Source: PALSA-894 sp963828625 (GTDB lineage Bacteria; Pseudomonadota; Alphaproteobacteria; Rhizobiales; Xanthobacteraceae). Taken from it: 64,000 nt of DNA. The first letter of the stretch is position 1. Every line of letters begins with the position of its first letter. Below the pieces are notes generated by a model that searched no databases, was not told the DNA's origin, and saw only the letters and a list, made by a program, of their open reading frames with translations. Location of the stretch: NCBI GenBank assembly GCA_963828625.1, contig CAWHEX010000005.1, forward strand, positions 248,001 through 312,000, written 5' to 3'. A program made the translations under genes and the position numbers. Below, piece after piece: positions 7,701 to 17,032 of this stretch.

Positions 7701-9614
7701 ATGGCAGACGTGGATACGCTTTCGAAAGAAACCGAGACCCATTCCTTTCAGGCCGAGGTCGCGGAGCTGCTTCGGCTGATGGTGCATTCGGTCTATTCCG
7801 AGACCGACGTTTTCCTGCGCGAGCTCATCTCCAACGCCTCCGACGCATGCGACCGGCTGCGCTATGAGGCGATCGCGAAGCCCGACCTGCTCGGCGGCGA
7901 GACGCCGCTCAAGATTACCCTCACCCCCGACACGGCCGCGAGCACGCTGACCATCGCCGACACCGGCATCGGGATGGACCGACAGGAACTGATCGACAAT
8001 CTCGGCACGGTGGCGCGCTCCGGCACGCGCGCCTTCCTGAGCAAGCTCACCGAGGCGAAGGACGGCGCGGGGCTGATCGGGCAGTTCGGCGTCGGGTTCT
8101 ACTCGGCCTTCATGGTGGCCGACCGCATCGAGGTGACGAGCCGCCGCGCCGGAGCGTTGGAAGCGTGGACGTGGACATCCACGGGCGGCGCAGGCTTCGA
8201 GATCGCGCCCGCGAGCGACGCGCAGGCCGCACGCGTGGCGCGCGGCACAGAGATCGTGCTGCACCTCAAGGAAGATGGGAAGAAATATCTCGAAGGCCAC
8301 GAGATCCGCCGCGTCGTCTCGACCTATTCGGATCACATCCTGTTCCCGATCGAGCTCGTCGAGGCGCAGGCGGAAGGCGAGCCGAAGACCGAGCAGATCA
8401 ATGCCGCGAGCGCGCTGTGGCAACGCCCGAAATCCGAGCTAAAGCCGGAAGACTACACACAGGCTTATCGCTCGATCGCGCACGCGTTCGACGAGCCGGC
8501 GCTGACGCTGCATTACAAGGCGGAGGGGCGCTATTCGTACGCGGTGCTGCTGTTCGCGCCCGCGACGCGGCCGTTCGACCTGTTCGATCCGGCGCGCAAG
8601 GGGCGTGTGAAGCTCTATGTGCGGCGCGTCTACATCACCGACGACGCGGACTTGCTGCCATCCTATCTGCGGTTCATCCGCGGCGTCGTCGACTCGGAAG
8701 ACCTGCCGCTCAACATCTCGCGCGAGATGCTGCAGAACAATCCGCAGGTCGCGGCGATCCGCAAAGCGATTACAGGCCGAGTCATCACAGAGCTCGAAAA
8801 CCTCGCCGAGAAGGAGCCTGAGACTTTCACGAAGCTCTGGGAAGCGTTCGGCGCGGTGCTGAAGGAAGGCATCTACGAGGACTTCGAGCGGCGCGAGGCG
8901 CTGCTGAAGCTCGCGCGCTTCGACACGACCGCCGGCAAGGGGCGTTCGCTCAAGCAGTACGTCGCGGACCTGAAAGCCAACCAGACCGAGATCTACTATC
9001 TGGTCGGCGACAGTGCCGAGCGGCTAAAGTCAAACCCGAAGCTCGAAGCCGCCCGCGCGCGCGGCATCGAGGTGCTGCTGCTGAGCGATCCGGTCGATGC
9101 GTTCTGGACCGCGATGCCGTCCGACCACGAGGGCAAGCCGCTCAAGTCGCTGAGCAAGGGCGAGGTTGATTTCGGCCTCGTGCCGCTGCTCGACGAAAGC
9201 AAGAAAGACGAGCCGAAGGCGGATGAGGCCGACAAACCGGACGAGGGCGCGTTGATCGCCGCCGTGAAGACCGCGCTCGGCGAGCGCGTCTCCGACGTGC
9301 AGGCCTCCTCGCGGCTCGCCGACAGCCCCGCCTGCCTGGTCGCCTCAAAATCAGGACCTGATCTCGAAATCGAGCGGCTGCTCTCGCGGCAGAACCGTGG
9401 CGTCGGTGCAAAGCCGGTCCTCGAACTCAACATGCGGCACGCGCTGGTGAAGGCGCTCGGCGCCGCGCAGAAGGCCTCGAACGAGGCCGACGTGAACGAC
9501 CTCTCGGCGCTGCTGTTCGAGCAGGCGCAAATCCTCGACGGTGAGGTGCCGGACGATCCGGCGGCATTCGCGGCGCGGCTGAACCGGCTGGTGGTGCGTG
9601 GCCTCGGCGCCTGA
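7701..9614 (+). CDS. htpG: Molecular chaperone HtpG (Hsp90)
   Basis: Bacterial Hsp90 homodimers use ATP to remodel client proteins under stress. The 637-residue protein has normal length and the GHKL ATPase signatures in the N-domain: ELISNASDACDRLRYEA, the ATP-binding DTGIGM and the lid GQFGVGFYSAFMVAD. These are followed by the middle domain (RRVYITDDADLLP, LNISREMLQ) and the C-terminal dimerisation domain. A GCGGGAACG ribosome site precedes the ATG. A possible stress promoter (TTGCGA at 7638, TATATC at 7660) is weak. Its stop at 9614 touches the stop of the convergent SulP gene. Confidence 0.97.
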   Translation: MADVDTLSKETETHSFQAEVAELLRLMVHSVYSETDVFLRELISNASDACDRLRYEAIAKPDLLGGETPLKITLTPDTAASTLTIADTGIGMDRQELIDNLGTVARSGTRAFLSKLTEAKDGAGLIGQFGVGFYSAFMVADRIEVTSRRAGALEAWTWTSTGGAGFEIAPASDAQAARVARGTEIVLHLKEDGKKYLEGHEIRRVVSTYSDHILFPIELVEAQAEGEPKTEQINAASALWQRPKSELKPEDYTQAYRSIAHAFDEPALTLHYKAEGRYSYAVLLFAPATRPFDLFDPARKGRVKLYVRRVYITDDADLLPSYLRFIRGVVDSEDLPLNISREMLQNNPQVAAIRKAITGRVITELENLAEKEPETFTKLWEAFGAVLKEGIYEDFERREALLKLARFDTTAGKGRSLKQYVADLKANQTEIYYLVGDSAERLKSNPKLEAARARGIEVLLLSDPVDAFWTAMPSDHEGKPLKSLSKGEVDFGLVPLLDESKKDEPKADEADKPDEGALIAAVKTALGERVSDVQASSRLADSPACLVASKSGPDLEIERLLSRQNRGVGAKPVLELNMRHALVKALGAAQKASNEADVNDLSALLFEQAQILDGEVPDDPAAFAARLNRLVVRGLGA

Positions 9615-11294
9615 TCAGGCGGTAGCCGCAGCGCGCGCCGCCTCGACGCTCGGGCTGTAGATCACCTTCGGCGGTCCGAGCCCGGCTGCCAGCAATGCCT
9701 GCTGCACGCCCGCACGCGCCCCCGTGAAATAGACCCGCGCGCCGGATCGCTGCAGCTTGTGCACGATGCCGTCGAGCGCCTTCGCGGCGGTCGAGTCGAT
9801 CAGCGGCACCGCGCTGAAATCCAGAATGAAAACGCGCGGCCGCTCGCCGATGCGGTCGAGGATCGTACTGACGCGCGCGGTCGCGCCGAAGAAGAACGCG
9901 CCGGAAATGCGGAAGACGAAGATATCGTCCTTCAGATCGACATCCGCTCCGATGCGGTCGTCGCCGTTGTCGGCCTGATCCTCGGTCGCCAGCGTGTCAC
10001 CCTCGACCTCGACGCTCTCCGCCATGCGGTGCAGAAACAGGAATGAACCAGCGACGACGCCGACCGCGATCGCGGTCGGCAGGTCGACGAACACCGTGAG
10101 CAGGAACGTCGCGAGCAGCACGAACGCATCGCCGCGCGACGACCTGAGCAGCGCGATGAACTCGTCCTTCTCCGCCATGTTCCAGGCGACGACCGCCAGC
10201 ACCGCACCGAGCGCGGCGAGCGGGACGTAGGAGACGAGCGGCGCCGCGATTGCCATGAACAACAGCACATAGAGCGCGTGGAAGATGCCCGACATCGGCC
10301 CACGCGCGCCCGCGCGGATGTTGGTCGCCGTGCGCGCGATCGTGCCGGTCACACAGATGCCGCCGAATATGACAGCGCCCACATTCGCCGCGCCCTGCGC
10401 GACAAGCTCGCAGTTCGAGCGATGACGCCGGCCGGTCAGGCCATCCGCCACCACGGCGGAGAGCAGCGACTCGATCGCGCCGAGCAGCGCGATCGCGAGC
10501 GCGTCGGGCAGCACGTCCTGCACTTTCTGCAGGCTGAAGTCCGGCAGCGACGGCACGGGGAGCATGCTCGGGATGCCGCCGAAGCGCGAGCCGATCGTCG
10601 CAACATCGAGGCCGAGCGCGCTGACCGCAGCGGCTGCAAGCACCACCACGATCAGGAAGCCCGGCCAGTGCGGACGAACGCGGCGCAGGAACACGATGAG
10701 CGCAACGGACAACAGCGTCACGGCAATCGCGGCCGGATGCACCGTGCCGGCAGCATTCCACAGCGCGACAAGCTTCGGCACAAAGGCGGCCGGCTCGTCC
10801 GGCACGTCGAGGCCGAACAATTCCTTGAGCTGGCTCGCCATGATGATGGTCGCGATGCCGGCGGTGAAACCGGCCGTCACCGGATAGGGAATGTATTTGA
10901 TGTAGGTGCCGAGCCGCAGGAAGCCGATCGCCGCCATGATCAGGCCGGCGATGATCGTCGCGAGCACCAGCCCGTCGTAGCCGTGGCGTTGCACGATCGC
11001 GGCGACGAGCACGATGAACGCGCCCGCGGGGCCGCCGATCTGCACGCGACTGCCGCCGAGCAGCGAGACGATGAAGCCGCCGACGATCGCCGTGTAGAGC
11101 CCGCGCTCGGGGCCGACGCCAGAGGCAATCGCGATCGCCATCGAGAGCGGCAGCGCGACGATCGCGACCGTCAGCCCTGCGAGCGCATCGGCGCGCAGGT
11201 CGGCAACGCCGTAGCCTTCGCGGAAGACCGTGACGAGCTTCGGCGTGAACAGCTCAAGCGTCGTCGGATGAGCGTGAGCGAGGCGGGCGTGCAT
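9615..11294 (-). CDS. SulP-family anion transporter with C-terminal STAS domain
   Basis: This 559-residue inner-membrane protein has about 11-14 hydrophobic segments (residues 30-420), including the SulP repeat GLYTAIVGGFIVSLLGGS and GGPAGAFIVLV. A cytoplasmic STAS domain follows (about 455-555; VFILDFSAVPLIDSTAAKAL). SulP carriers move sulfate, bicarbonate or dicarboxylates; the substrate cannot be read here, and no carbonic anhydrase or sulfate-assimilation gene is adjacent. It is convergent with htpG with no gap between stop codons. Confidence 0.9.
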   Translation of the reverse strand: MHARLAHAHPTTLELFTPKLVTVFREGYGVADLRADALAGLTVAIVALPLSMAIAIASGVGPERGLYTAIVGGFIVSLLGGSRVQIGGPAGAFIVLVAAIVQRHGYDGLVLATIIAGLIMAAIGFLRLGTYIKYIPYPVTAGFTAGIATIIMASQLKELFGLDVPDEPAAFVPKLVALWNAAGTVHPAAIAVTLLSVALIVFLRRVRPHWPGFLIVVVLAAAAVSALGLDVATIGSRFGGIPSMLPVPSLPDFSLQKVQDVLPDALAIALLGAIESLLSAVVADGLTGRRHRSNCELVAQGAANVGAVIFGGICVTGTIARTATNIRAGARGPMSGIFHALYVLLFMAIAAPLVSYVPLAALGAVLAVVAWNMAEKDEFIALLRSSRGDAFVLLATFLLTVFVDLPTAIAVGVVAGSFLFLHRMAESVEVEGDTLATEDQADNGDDRIGADVDLKDDIFVFRISGAFFFGATARVSTILDRIGERPRVFILDFSAVPLIDSTAAKALDGIVHKLQRSGARVYFTGARAGVQQALLAAGLGPPKVIYSPSVEAARAAATA

Positions 11295-11408
11295 CGATTT
11301 CGCCGCTATGGGGCGGATGAAGGAGCCCGAACTATAGCAGAGTCGGAACGCGCCGGACGTTGCGCCAGGTCAATGCCAGCAATGCGTCTGCGCCGCAGGC
11401 GGGGCGCT

Positions 11409-12365
11409 TCAGGCGCCCACTGCCCGCTTCACGAGCCGCCCGGCCCAGCGCGCTTCGAGGAGGGCGCGGTCGGCAAGGCGCTTCAACAGCGGATCGGACG
11501 GCACCGGCTGGTGGTCCTTGGCGAAGTAGTAACCACCGTTGACGCCTTCGAGCTTGTGCGCCGACATGTCGTTCGCGCGCCAGTAGTGCGTCACGAGGCT
11601 CTTGCGCGTGCGCTTCGGGTCGTTGATGCGCGAGCCGCCGTGGGCGATCTGGCAGGACCAGATGAAGCAGTCGCCCTTGCGGCCGAGAAACGTCTCGCGC
11701 GTCAGCCCGCGTTCCTTGATCGCGCTGTCCAGATAGGCGTGGCATTTGTCCATCTCGGCGCCGATCGCCCGGATGGTGCCGTTGGAGAAGCGATAGGGCG
11801 GAATCTTCTGGCTGCCCGGAAGGTAGAACAGCGGGCCCGCGTCGGGGTGCACATCCTCGAGGCACACCGATGTGACCACCATCTTGTCCGGCGTCGGCGG
11901 TGGCATGAACCATGAGTCGATGTGCTCGGTCTGCTCGCTGCCCTGGATGAAGTTGAGCGAGTTGCAGGCGACCGGCGGCCCGCCAAGCAGTTCGTCGAGA
12001 ATCGGCACGAGACGCGGATGCAAATTGCAGGCGCGGATCTCGTCGCATTCGAGCAGCAGGTCGTTGAACTTGACCGGCTCCTTCAGCGCGGCGGGCGGCG
12101 CGTCGGCAAGGCGCGTGCGCTGCTTGCCGGCCGGTCCGTAAAGCAGATCGACCACGATCCGGTTGGCGAGCTCCTGCGGCCGCTTGGCGGGATCGCTCAG
12201 CCGCTCGATCAGCGCGTTGATGGGATCCACGAACTCCGGGCCAAAGAATTGCGGCAGGATGAGATAGCCGTCCCGATCCCACTTGGCTTTCTGCTCGGGG
12301 GTCAGCGCGGTCGCGCCGTCCCGCGCCGCAGCGCCGCCACGCGGCAAGGTGATCGCGTCCTGCAT
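11409..12365 (-). CDS. Phytanoyl-CoA dioxygenase (PhyH) family Fe(II)/2-oxoglutarate-dependent oxygenase
   Basis: The 318-residue enzyme has the facial triad of PhyH oxygenases: HxD in EHIDSWFMPP, and a distal His in IAHGGSR whose arginine should bind 2-oxoglutarate. Such enzymes hydroxylate acyl-CoAs, amino acids or natural products; the substrate is unknown. The ATG at 12365 is preferred over one nine codons upstream because a CGGAG ribosome site sits at the right distance. It lies 57 bases after murA in the same direction and may be transcribed with it. Confidence 0.8.
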   Translation of the reverse strand: MQDAITLPRGGAAARDGATALTPEQKAKWDRDGYLILPQFFGPEFVDPINALIERLSDPAKRPQELANRIVVDLLYGPAGKQRTRLADAPPAALKEPVKFNDLLLECDEIRACNLHPRLVPILDELLGGPPVACNSLNFIQGSEQTEHIDSWFMPPPTPDKMVVTSVCLEDVHPDAGPLFYLPGSQKIPPYRFSNGTIRAIGAEMDKCHAYLDSAIKERGLTRETFLGRKGDCFIWSCQIAHGGSRINDPKRTRKSLVTHYWRANDMSAHKLEGVNGGYYFAKDHQPVPSDPLLKRLADRALLEARWAGRLVKRAVGA

Positions 12366-12422
12366 CACGCCAACTCCGTCTAACGTCCACAAATCTACGG
12401 GAGTTGGCGCGGAGCGGCAACC

Positions 12423-13712
12423 TTAGCCACTGATGCGTTCGACCGTTGCGCCACAGCGCCCGAGCTTGTCTTCCAGTCGCTCGAAGCCGCGGTCGAGGTG
12501 ATAGACGCGGCTCACCATCGTCTCGCCTTCGGCCGCGAGCGCCGCGATCACGAGAGAAACCGAAGCCCGCAGGTCGGTCGCCATCACGGGCGCGCCCTTG
12601 AGCTTGTCGACGCCCTCGATGGTGGCATCCTGACCGTTGAGCGAGATGCGCGCACCGAGGCGGGCGAGTTCCTGCACGTGCATGAAGCGGTTCTCGAAGA
12701 TCGTCTCGGTGATGCGCGAGGTTCCCTTCGCGCGCGTCATCAGGCCCATGAGTTGCGCCTGAAGATCGGTCGGGAAGCCGGGAAATGGCGCGGTCGTCAC
12801 GTCGACCGGATCGATGCCACCGCCGTTGCGCGTCACGCGGATGCCCGCATTGCTCGTCGTGACCTTGGCGCCCGTCTGGCTGAGCGTATCGAGCGCGGAC
12901 TCGAGCAGTTCCGGCCGCGCGCCTTCGAGCAGCACGTCGCCGCCGGTCATCGCGACCGCCATCGCGTAGGTGCCAGTCTCGATCCGGTCGGGCAGCACCG
13001 CGTGGCGCGCGCCGTTGAGGCGCGACACGCCCTCAATCACGATGCGCGAGGTGCCGTGGCCTGAAATCTTCGCGCCCATCTTGATCAGGCAATCCGCGAC
13101 GTCGACCACTTCGGGCTCGCGCGCCGCGTTCTCGATCACGGTCTCGCCACTCGCGAGCGAGGCTGCCATCAACGCGGTGTGCGTGCCGCCGACCGTCACT
13201 TTCGGAAATACGATCTCGCCGCCCTTCAGGCCGTTCTTCGCTCGCGCGATCACATAGCCGCCGTCGATCTCGATCGCCGCACCGAGCCGCTCCATCGCCA
13301 TGATGAGCAGATCGACCGGCCGGGTGCCGATCGCGCAGCCGCCCGGCAGCGAGACCTTCGCCTCGCCCATGCGGGCGAGCAGCGGACCGACCACCCAGAA
13401 GCTCGCGCGCATCTTGGAGACGAGTTCGTACGGCGCGGTGGTGTCGACAATGCGCGCGGCAGAGATGTGCAGGTTCTGGCCGCGATGCTCTTCGTCGCCC
13501 GGGCGCTTGCCCTTCACCATGATGTCGACGCCGTGATTGCTCAGGATGTGCTGGAGCAATCCGACGTCGGCGAGGCGCGGCACGTTTTCCAGCACCAGCA
13601 CATCGTCGGTAAGCAGGCTCGCGATCATCAGCGGCAGCGTCGCGTTCTTCGCGCCGGAAATCGGAATCGTGCCGTTGAGCGGCTTGCCGCCGACGATGCG
13701 GATGCGGTCCAT
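12423..13712 (-). CDS. murA: UDP-N-acetylglucosamine 1-carboxyvinyltransferase MurA
   Basis: MurA transfers enolpyruvate from PEP to UDP-GlcNAc, the first committed step of peptidoglycan synthesis, and is the fosfomycin target. The 429-residue protein begins MDRIRIVGGKPLNGTIPISG, contains the KNA substrate lysine region and the active-site loop LPGGCAIGTRPVDL with the fosfomycin-sensitive cysteine. The ATG at 13712 matches the family start; an upstream in-frame ATG at 13781 would add an unrelated tail. A 57-residue gene lies directly upstream. Confidence 0.97.
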   Translation of the reverse strand: MDRIRIVGGKPLNGTIPISGAKNATLPLMIASLLTDDVLVLENVPRLADVGLLQHILSNHGVDIMVKGKRPGDEEHRGQNLHISAARIVDTTAPYELVSKMRASFWVVGPLLARMGEAKVSLPGGCAIGTRPVDLLIMAMERLGAAIEIDGGYVIARAKNGLKGGEIVFPKVTVGGTHTALMAASLASGETVIENAAREPEVVDVADCLIKMGAKISGHGTSRIVIEGVSRLNGARHAVLPDRIETGTYAMAVAMTGGDVLLEGARPELLESALDTLSQTGAKVTTSNAGIRVTRNGGGIDPVDVTTAPFPGFPTDLQAQLMGLMTRAKGTSRITETIFENRFMHVQELARLGARISLNGQDATIEGVDKLKGAPVMATDLRASVSLVIAALAAEGETMVSRVYHLDRGFERLEDKLGRCGATVERISG

Positions 13713-13755
13713 GGAATTCCCCGTGCGGCCCGGCTGGCCAAATCGCGCGGCCGGT

Positions 13756-13929
13756 CTACCCGCTCTTCTTCTCGGCGGCAATTCCGGCGGAATCGTGAGG
13801 TTCGGCGGAATCCGGCGTTCCGGCGCGACCGCGCGCCTGCGCCTTGCGGCGCTTGAGGTTTTCCCGCAACGCCGCCTGCAGGCGCTGCTCGCGCCGTTCC
13901 TTTTCGGTGGGTTTCGGCCGGTCCGTCAT
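13756..13929 (-). CDS. Small basic conserved protein upstream of murA
   Basis: This encodes 57 residues, starting MTDRPKPTEKERREQRLQA and continuing as one charged helix rich in Arg, Lys and Glu, with a flexible C-terminus. Similar tiny helical proteins are found in front of murA in related Hyphomicrobiales. The function is unknown; it may bind RNA or simply be a leader cistron. Its ATG at 13929 is 51 bases from the divergent SnoaL-like gene, so the gap carries both promoters. Confidence 0.6.
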   Translation of the reverse strand: MTDRPKPTEKERREQRLQAALRENLKRRKAQARGRAGTPDSAEPHDSAGIAAEKKSG

Positions 13930-13980
13930 CGGGGCTAAGCTAGGCCCGAAGCCTTCGAGAGAAAAGACAGGAGACGCCGA

Positions 13981-14454
13981 ATGGATTTTCCGGACCTGCT
14001 GTCGCGCTTTGCGAAAGCCGTCGCCGCCAATGACGGCGCGGGCCTCGCCGCCCTGTTCACCGAGGATGGCGTCTACGACGACGGCTTCTTCGGCGAGTAC
14101 AAAGGCCGCAAGGCGATCGCCGACATGCTGCAGCATTTCCACGACACCGGCTCGAACTTCCGCTGGGACTTCCTCGATCCGATGAGCGACGGCCGCAGCG
14201 GTTACGCGCGCTACCGTTTCAGCTACGCCTCCGGCATGCCGGGCGCGCAGGGAAAGCCGGTCGTGTTCGAGGGCATCGGCTTCTTCCAGTTCCGCGACGG
14301 GCAGATCGCGCGCTACTCGGAGGTGTTCGACCGCGGCATGGCGCTGGCGCAGCAGGACTTCGCCGCCGAGCGGATCAAGAAGGTGCTGGTCAAGCTCGCC
14401 GACCGGCAGAACGCGAGCGCGGGCGCGAAGGAGCATTTGCGGCGGTTCGGCTGA
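13981..14454 (+). CDS. SnoaL-like / nuclear transport factor 2 family protein
   Basis: This 157-residue cytoplasmic protein has the NTF2-like cone fold pattern: an N-terminal helix pair (FAKAVAANDGAGLAALF), the TEDGVYDDGFFGEYKGRKAI segment, then beta strands ending in FFQFRDGQIARYSEVFD. Family members are small hydrolases, isomerases or binding proteins; the aspartates in the pocket fit an enzyme, but no substrate can be named. It is divergent from the small murA-leader gene and followed by tRNA-Thr. Confidence 0.7.
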   Translation: MDFPDLLSRFAKAVAANDGAGLAALFTEDGVYDDGFFGEYKGRKAIADMLQHFHDTGSNFRWDFLDPMSDGRSGYARYRFSYASGMPGAQGKPVVFEGIGFFQFRDGQIARYSEVFDRGMALAQQDFAAERIKKVLVKLADRQNASAGAKEHLRRFG

Positions 14455-14539
14455 CGCGGCGCGCGCTTGCGCCCCCCTCCCCCTTGTGGCAAGGATCGCG
14501 CCGTTTCCGGCCCTGATTTGCATCGTTTTCCGCCGGCGC

Positions 14540-14614
14540 GCTGCCGTAGCTCAGTGGTAGAGCACTCCATTGGTAATGGAGAGGTCGACAGTTCAATCCT
14601 GTCCGGCAGCACCA
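14540..14614 (+). tRNA. tRNA-Thr (anticodon GGT), CCA encoded
   Basis: A full cloverleaf can be drawn: acceptor GCTGCCG pairs with CGGCAGC, the D-arm is GCTC...GAGC, the anticodon stem CTCCA/TGGAG holds loop TTGGTAA (anticodon GGT, reading ACC and ACU), and the T-arm is GACAG/CTGTC with loop TTCAATC. The discriminator is A at 14611 and CCA is encoded at 14612-14614. No prophage or integrase follows it. Confidence 0.97.
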
Positions 14615-14685
14615 CCATATTTCCCGCACCCACATTCCGGAACTTTGGCGTCTCGGCGCCGTTCTGCGCCTGACAGGAGGCGCAC

Positions 14686-14949
14686 ATGGGCATCATCTGG
14701 ACCATCATCATCGGCTTCATCGCAGGCGTAATCGCGAAATTCCTGCATCCCGGCCGCAACGAGCCCGCAGGATTCATCCTGACGACGCTGCTCGGCATCG
14801 CGGGCGCGTTCGTCGCGACCTATGTCGGACAGTCGATCGGCTGGTATCAGGCGAACGAAGGCGCGGGCCTGATCGGGGCCGTGGTCGGCGCGATCATCGT
14901 GCTGGTGGTCTGGGGCCTGTTTGCGCAGCGCGATCCGCAGCGCCTATAA
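14686..14949 (+). CDS. GlsB/YeaQ/YmgE family stress-response membrane protein
   Basis: This 87-residue inner-membrane protein has three hydrophobic helices and the family pattern: MGIIWTIIIGFIAGVIAKF, then GFILTTLLGIAGAFVATYVG and a final GLIGAVVGAIIVLVVWGL. The family (also called transglycosylase-associated) is linked to general and acid stress; the molecular role is unknown. A strong CAGGAGG ribosome site precedes it. The next gene starts six bases after its stop. Confidence 0.9.
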   Translation: MGIIWTIIIGFIAGVIAKFLHPGRNEPAGFILTTLLGIAGAFVATYVGQSIGWYQANEGAGLIGAVVGAIIVLVVWGLFAQRDPQRL

Positions 14950-14955
14950 AGACGC

Positions 14956-15201
14956 ATGCCCAAGGGCAAACAGGCGACCGGCGGAATCGGCAAGCGCGTG
15001 ACGTTCGACAGCGCCACCTGGACGGCGCTCGACCTCTATGCGCGTGACAGCATGAAGAACTTCCAGGAGCTCGCCGACGAGGCGTTCGCCGACCTGCTCG
15101 CGAAGCACAACCGCCCGGTGGACCTGAAGGACGCACTGCGCCGCAGCGCGCGCACCTTCGGGGCGAACGATAATCCGGGCAAGCCGCGCCGCGGGCGCTA
15201 G
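14956..15201 (+). CDS. Small conserved protein, possibly ribbon-helix-helix-like
   Basis: This 81-residue basic protein starts with a short strand (KRVTFDSATWTALD) followed by two helices (FQELADEAFADLLAKH). The arrangement recalls ribbon-helix-helix DNA-binding proteins, although that is inference. The C-terminus is rich in Arg, Gly and Asn. It lies six bases after the GlsB-like gene, so the two are cotranscribed. Its TAG stop overlaps the stop of the convergent binding-protein gene: the palindrome CTAG serves both. Confidence 0.6.
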   Translation: MPKGKQATGGIGKRVTFDSATWTALDLYARDSMKNFQELADEAFADLLAKHNRPVDLKDALRRSARTFGANDNPGKPRRGR

Positions 15202-16196
15202 CTCCCGTTGCGATCGTGGATCATCGGGAAGGTAAAGTCCTTCCAGCTCGCGGGCTTCTGCTTGATCAGCCCGATGCGATGCATGTAGTCCGCCCACAGC
15301 ATGCTGCGCTGGGGCGTCGCCGAGAAGATCGCGCCCGGCTGCTTCATGATGGCGACCAGTTCGTCGACCGTGATCTTCTCCTTGGTGACGGCGACATAGA
15401 TCTCGGCCGCGGCTCTCGGGTCCTTCGCCACCATCTCGCTCGCTTCGTCGACCGCCGCGATGAACGCCTTCACCTTGATCGGATTGGCGTCGATGACGGA
15501 CTGCTTCGCCCAGCAATTGCTGATCGTCGCGGGTCCGCCCATCACATCGTTGGAGACGAACACCGTGTGCACCAGCGGCGACTTCATCGCGATGTCCTGG
15601 AACGGCGGGATGGAGAAGTGGCTGTTCACCTCATGCTGCGGACTCAACAGCGCCTGCATGGCGTCAGGATGACCAAGCTGCACCTGATTGGTGTCGAGCC
15701 GTCCGTGCTGGCCCGGCCCCCACGCCTGTTCGAGTGCGATGCCCATCATCATCGCCTGCATCGACACGCGGATGGTCGGCACCGCGATGCGGTCGTTCGG
15801 ACCGAAATCCTTGATCGATTTCACGGCCGCATTGCGCGTGAGCATGCGGAACGGAACGCCCGCCATGCCGGTGACGGTTTTGATCTGCCCGTTGGTCTTG
15901 CCCCAGGCGAGCAACATGTTCGAGACACCGGTGGTCGCGATGTCGATCGAGTCGGAGAGGATCGCCTCGGTCATCACGCCGCCCGAGGTGATGATCGACC
16001 AGTTGACCTTGATATCCTTCAGGCCGAGCGCCGCCGCGTGCTTCTCGATCAGCTTCTTCTCCTCCATGATGATGGCCTGGAGGTAGACGAGGCCGGGCTG
16101 GCGCGCGACGCGCAGCGTGTTCGATTCCGCCGCGACCGCGGGCGCGGATACGGCGAGCGCGAATGCCAGTGCCGCAAGGCGTAAAAGCGATTTCAT
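15198..16196 (-). CDS. ABC transporter substrate-binding protein (NMT1/SsuA-like)
   Basis: The 332-residue periplasmic protein starts with a clear Sec signal (residues 1-23, cleavage after AVAA) and a GGGGGAAG ribosome site. The mature part follows the pattern of nitrate/sulfonate/taurine-type binding proteins: LRVARQPGLVYLQAIIMEE, an ITSGGVMTEAILSDSIDIATTG segment and a C-terminal helix bundle. It captures a small organic solute for an ABC importer, but no permease or ATPase gene is nearby. It follows the hydratase by 62 bases, so the ligand may be that enzyme's substrate. Confidence 0.8.
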   Translation of the reverse strand: MKSLLRLAALAFALAVSAPAVAAESNTLRVARQPGLVYLQAIIMEEKKLIEKHAAALGLKDIKVNWSIITSGGVMTEAILSDSIDIATTGVSNMLLAWGKTNGQIKTVTGMAGVPFRMLTRNAAVKSIKDFGPNDRIAVPTIRVSMQAMMMGIALEQAWGPGQHGRLDTNQVQLGHPDAMQALLSPQHEVNSHFSIPPFQDIAMKSPLVHTVFVSNDVMGGPATISNCWAKQSVIDANPIKVKAFIAAVDEASEMVAKDPRAAAEIYVAVTKEKITVDELVAIMKQPGAIFSATPQRSMLWADYMHRIGLIKQKPASWKDFTFPMIHDRNGS

Positions 16197-16258
16197 TTGC
16201 TTCCCCCGATTTGAACTGAATGGCTTTGCGATATTCCGTTCCCGCTTCCGCGCGTGCG

Positions 16259-17032
16259 CTACGTCACGTCCATCACGCACTCGCCCAATCCATCGACCGT
16301 GAACACGCAGCGGTCGCCCGGCACGATCGAAAACGTCGGGATCACGCTGCCGGTGATGACGACCATGCCGGCGATAAGACCACGCTTGCGCTCGGCCAGC
16401 AGGTTCGCGAGCCAGGCGAGCGTCGCGAACGGGTTCTCGGACTTTCCTTCGCCGATCGGCTTGCCGTTGAGCGTCTGGCGGCCGGTGACGCCGATGATCG
16501 CTTCCGGCTTGACCGCCTTGGGCGCGCCGATGACGACGCCGCCATTCCAGCAATTCTCCACGATCATCGAGACCGCCTGCGTCTCGGTGTAGACCGCATT
16601 GCGGTCCTCGATCAGCTCATAGGCCGGCATCGCACCCGCGACGAACGGCACCACGCTCTCGGCGCTCCACGGCGCTTGCGCGGCCGGCATGTCTGCGCCG
16701 AGCTTGAGCGCGATCTCGCTCTCGACACGCAGGTTGATGAAATCGCTCTTCGGGATGCGCGCGGGCGAGGCATGGATCGTGCGCGCGAAAATCGCGCCGC
16801 CGCACGGGTGCGTGATGCCCATCAGGTCCTGCATCACCTTGGTGGTGGTCGCGACCTTGACGCCGCCGACGGGGCCGAACATCGGCTCGGCGAGGCGGTG
16901 ATAGACTTCCTGCGCCTGATAGGCTTCGGCGATCGAGCCCGGCTTCAACTCGTCCGGCAGGTTTGCGTAGTTCTGCCGCGAGCGGCGCGCGTTCCACATG
17001 TGCTGCGCCATCGCGTCGAGTCGGCCGGTCAT
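16259..17032 (-). CDS. 2-keto-4-pentenoate hydratase / fumarylacetoacetate hydrolase-fold enzyme
   Basis: This 257-residue protein resembles MhpD-type hydratases and oxalocrotonate decarboxylases: GVKVATTTKVMQDLMGI, the metal-binding acidic segment LRVESEIALKLG, and GGVVIGAP. These enzymes add water to 2-hydroxypentadienoate in meta-cleavage pathways using a divalent metal. The ATG at 17032 fits the family start. No ring-cleavage genes are present, so the substrate is uncertain. It is upstream of, and likely cotranscribed with, the binding-protein gene. Confidence 0.75.
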   Translation of the reverse strand: MTGRLDAMAQHMWNARRSRQNYANLPDELKPGSIAEAYQAQEVYHRLAEPMFGPVGGVKVATTTKVMQDLMGITHPCGGAIFARTIHASPARIPKSDFINLRVESEIALKLGADMPAAQAPWSAESVVPFVAGAMPAYELIEDRNAVYTETQAVSMIVENCWNGGVVIGAPKAVKPEAIIGVTGRQTLNGKPIGEGKSENPFATLAWLANLLAERKRGLIAGMVVITGSVIPTFSIVPGDRCVFTVDGLGECVMDVT

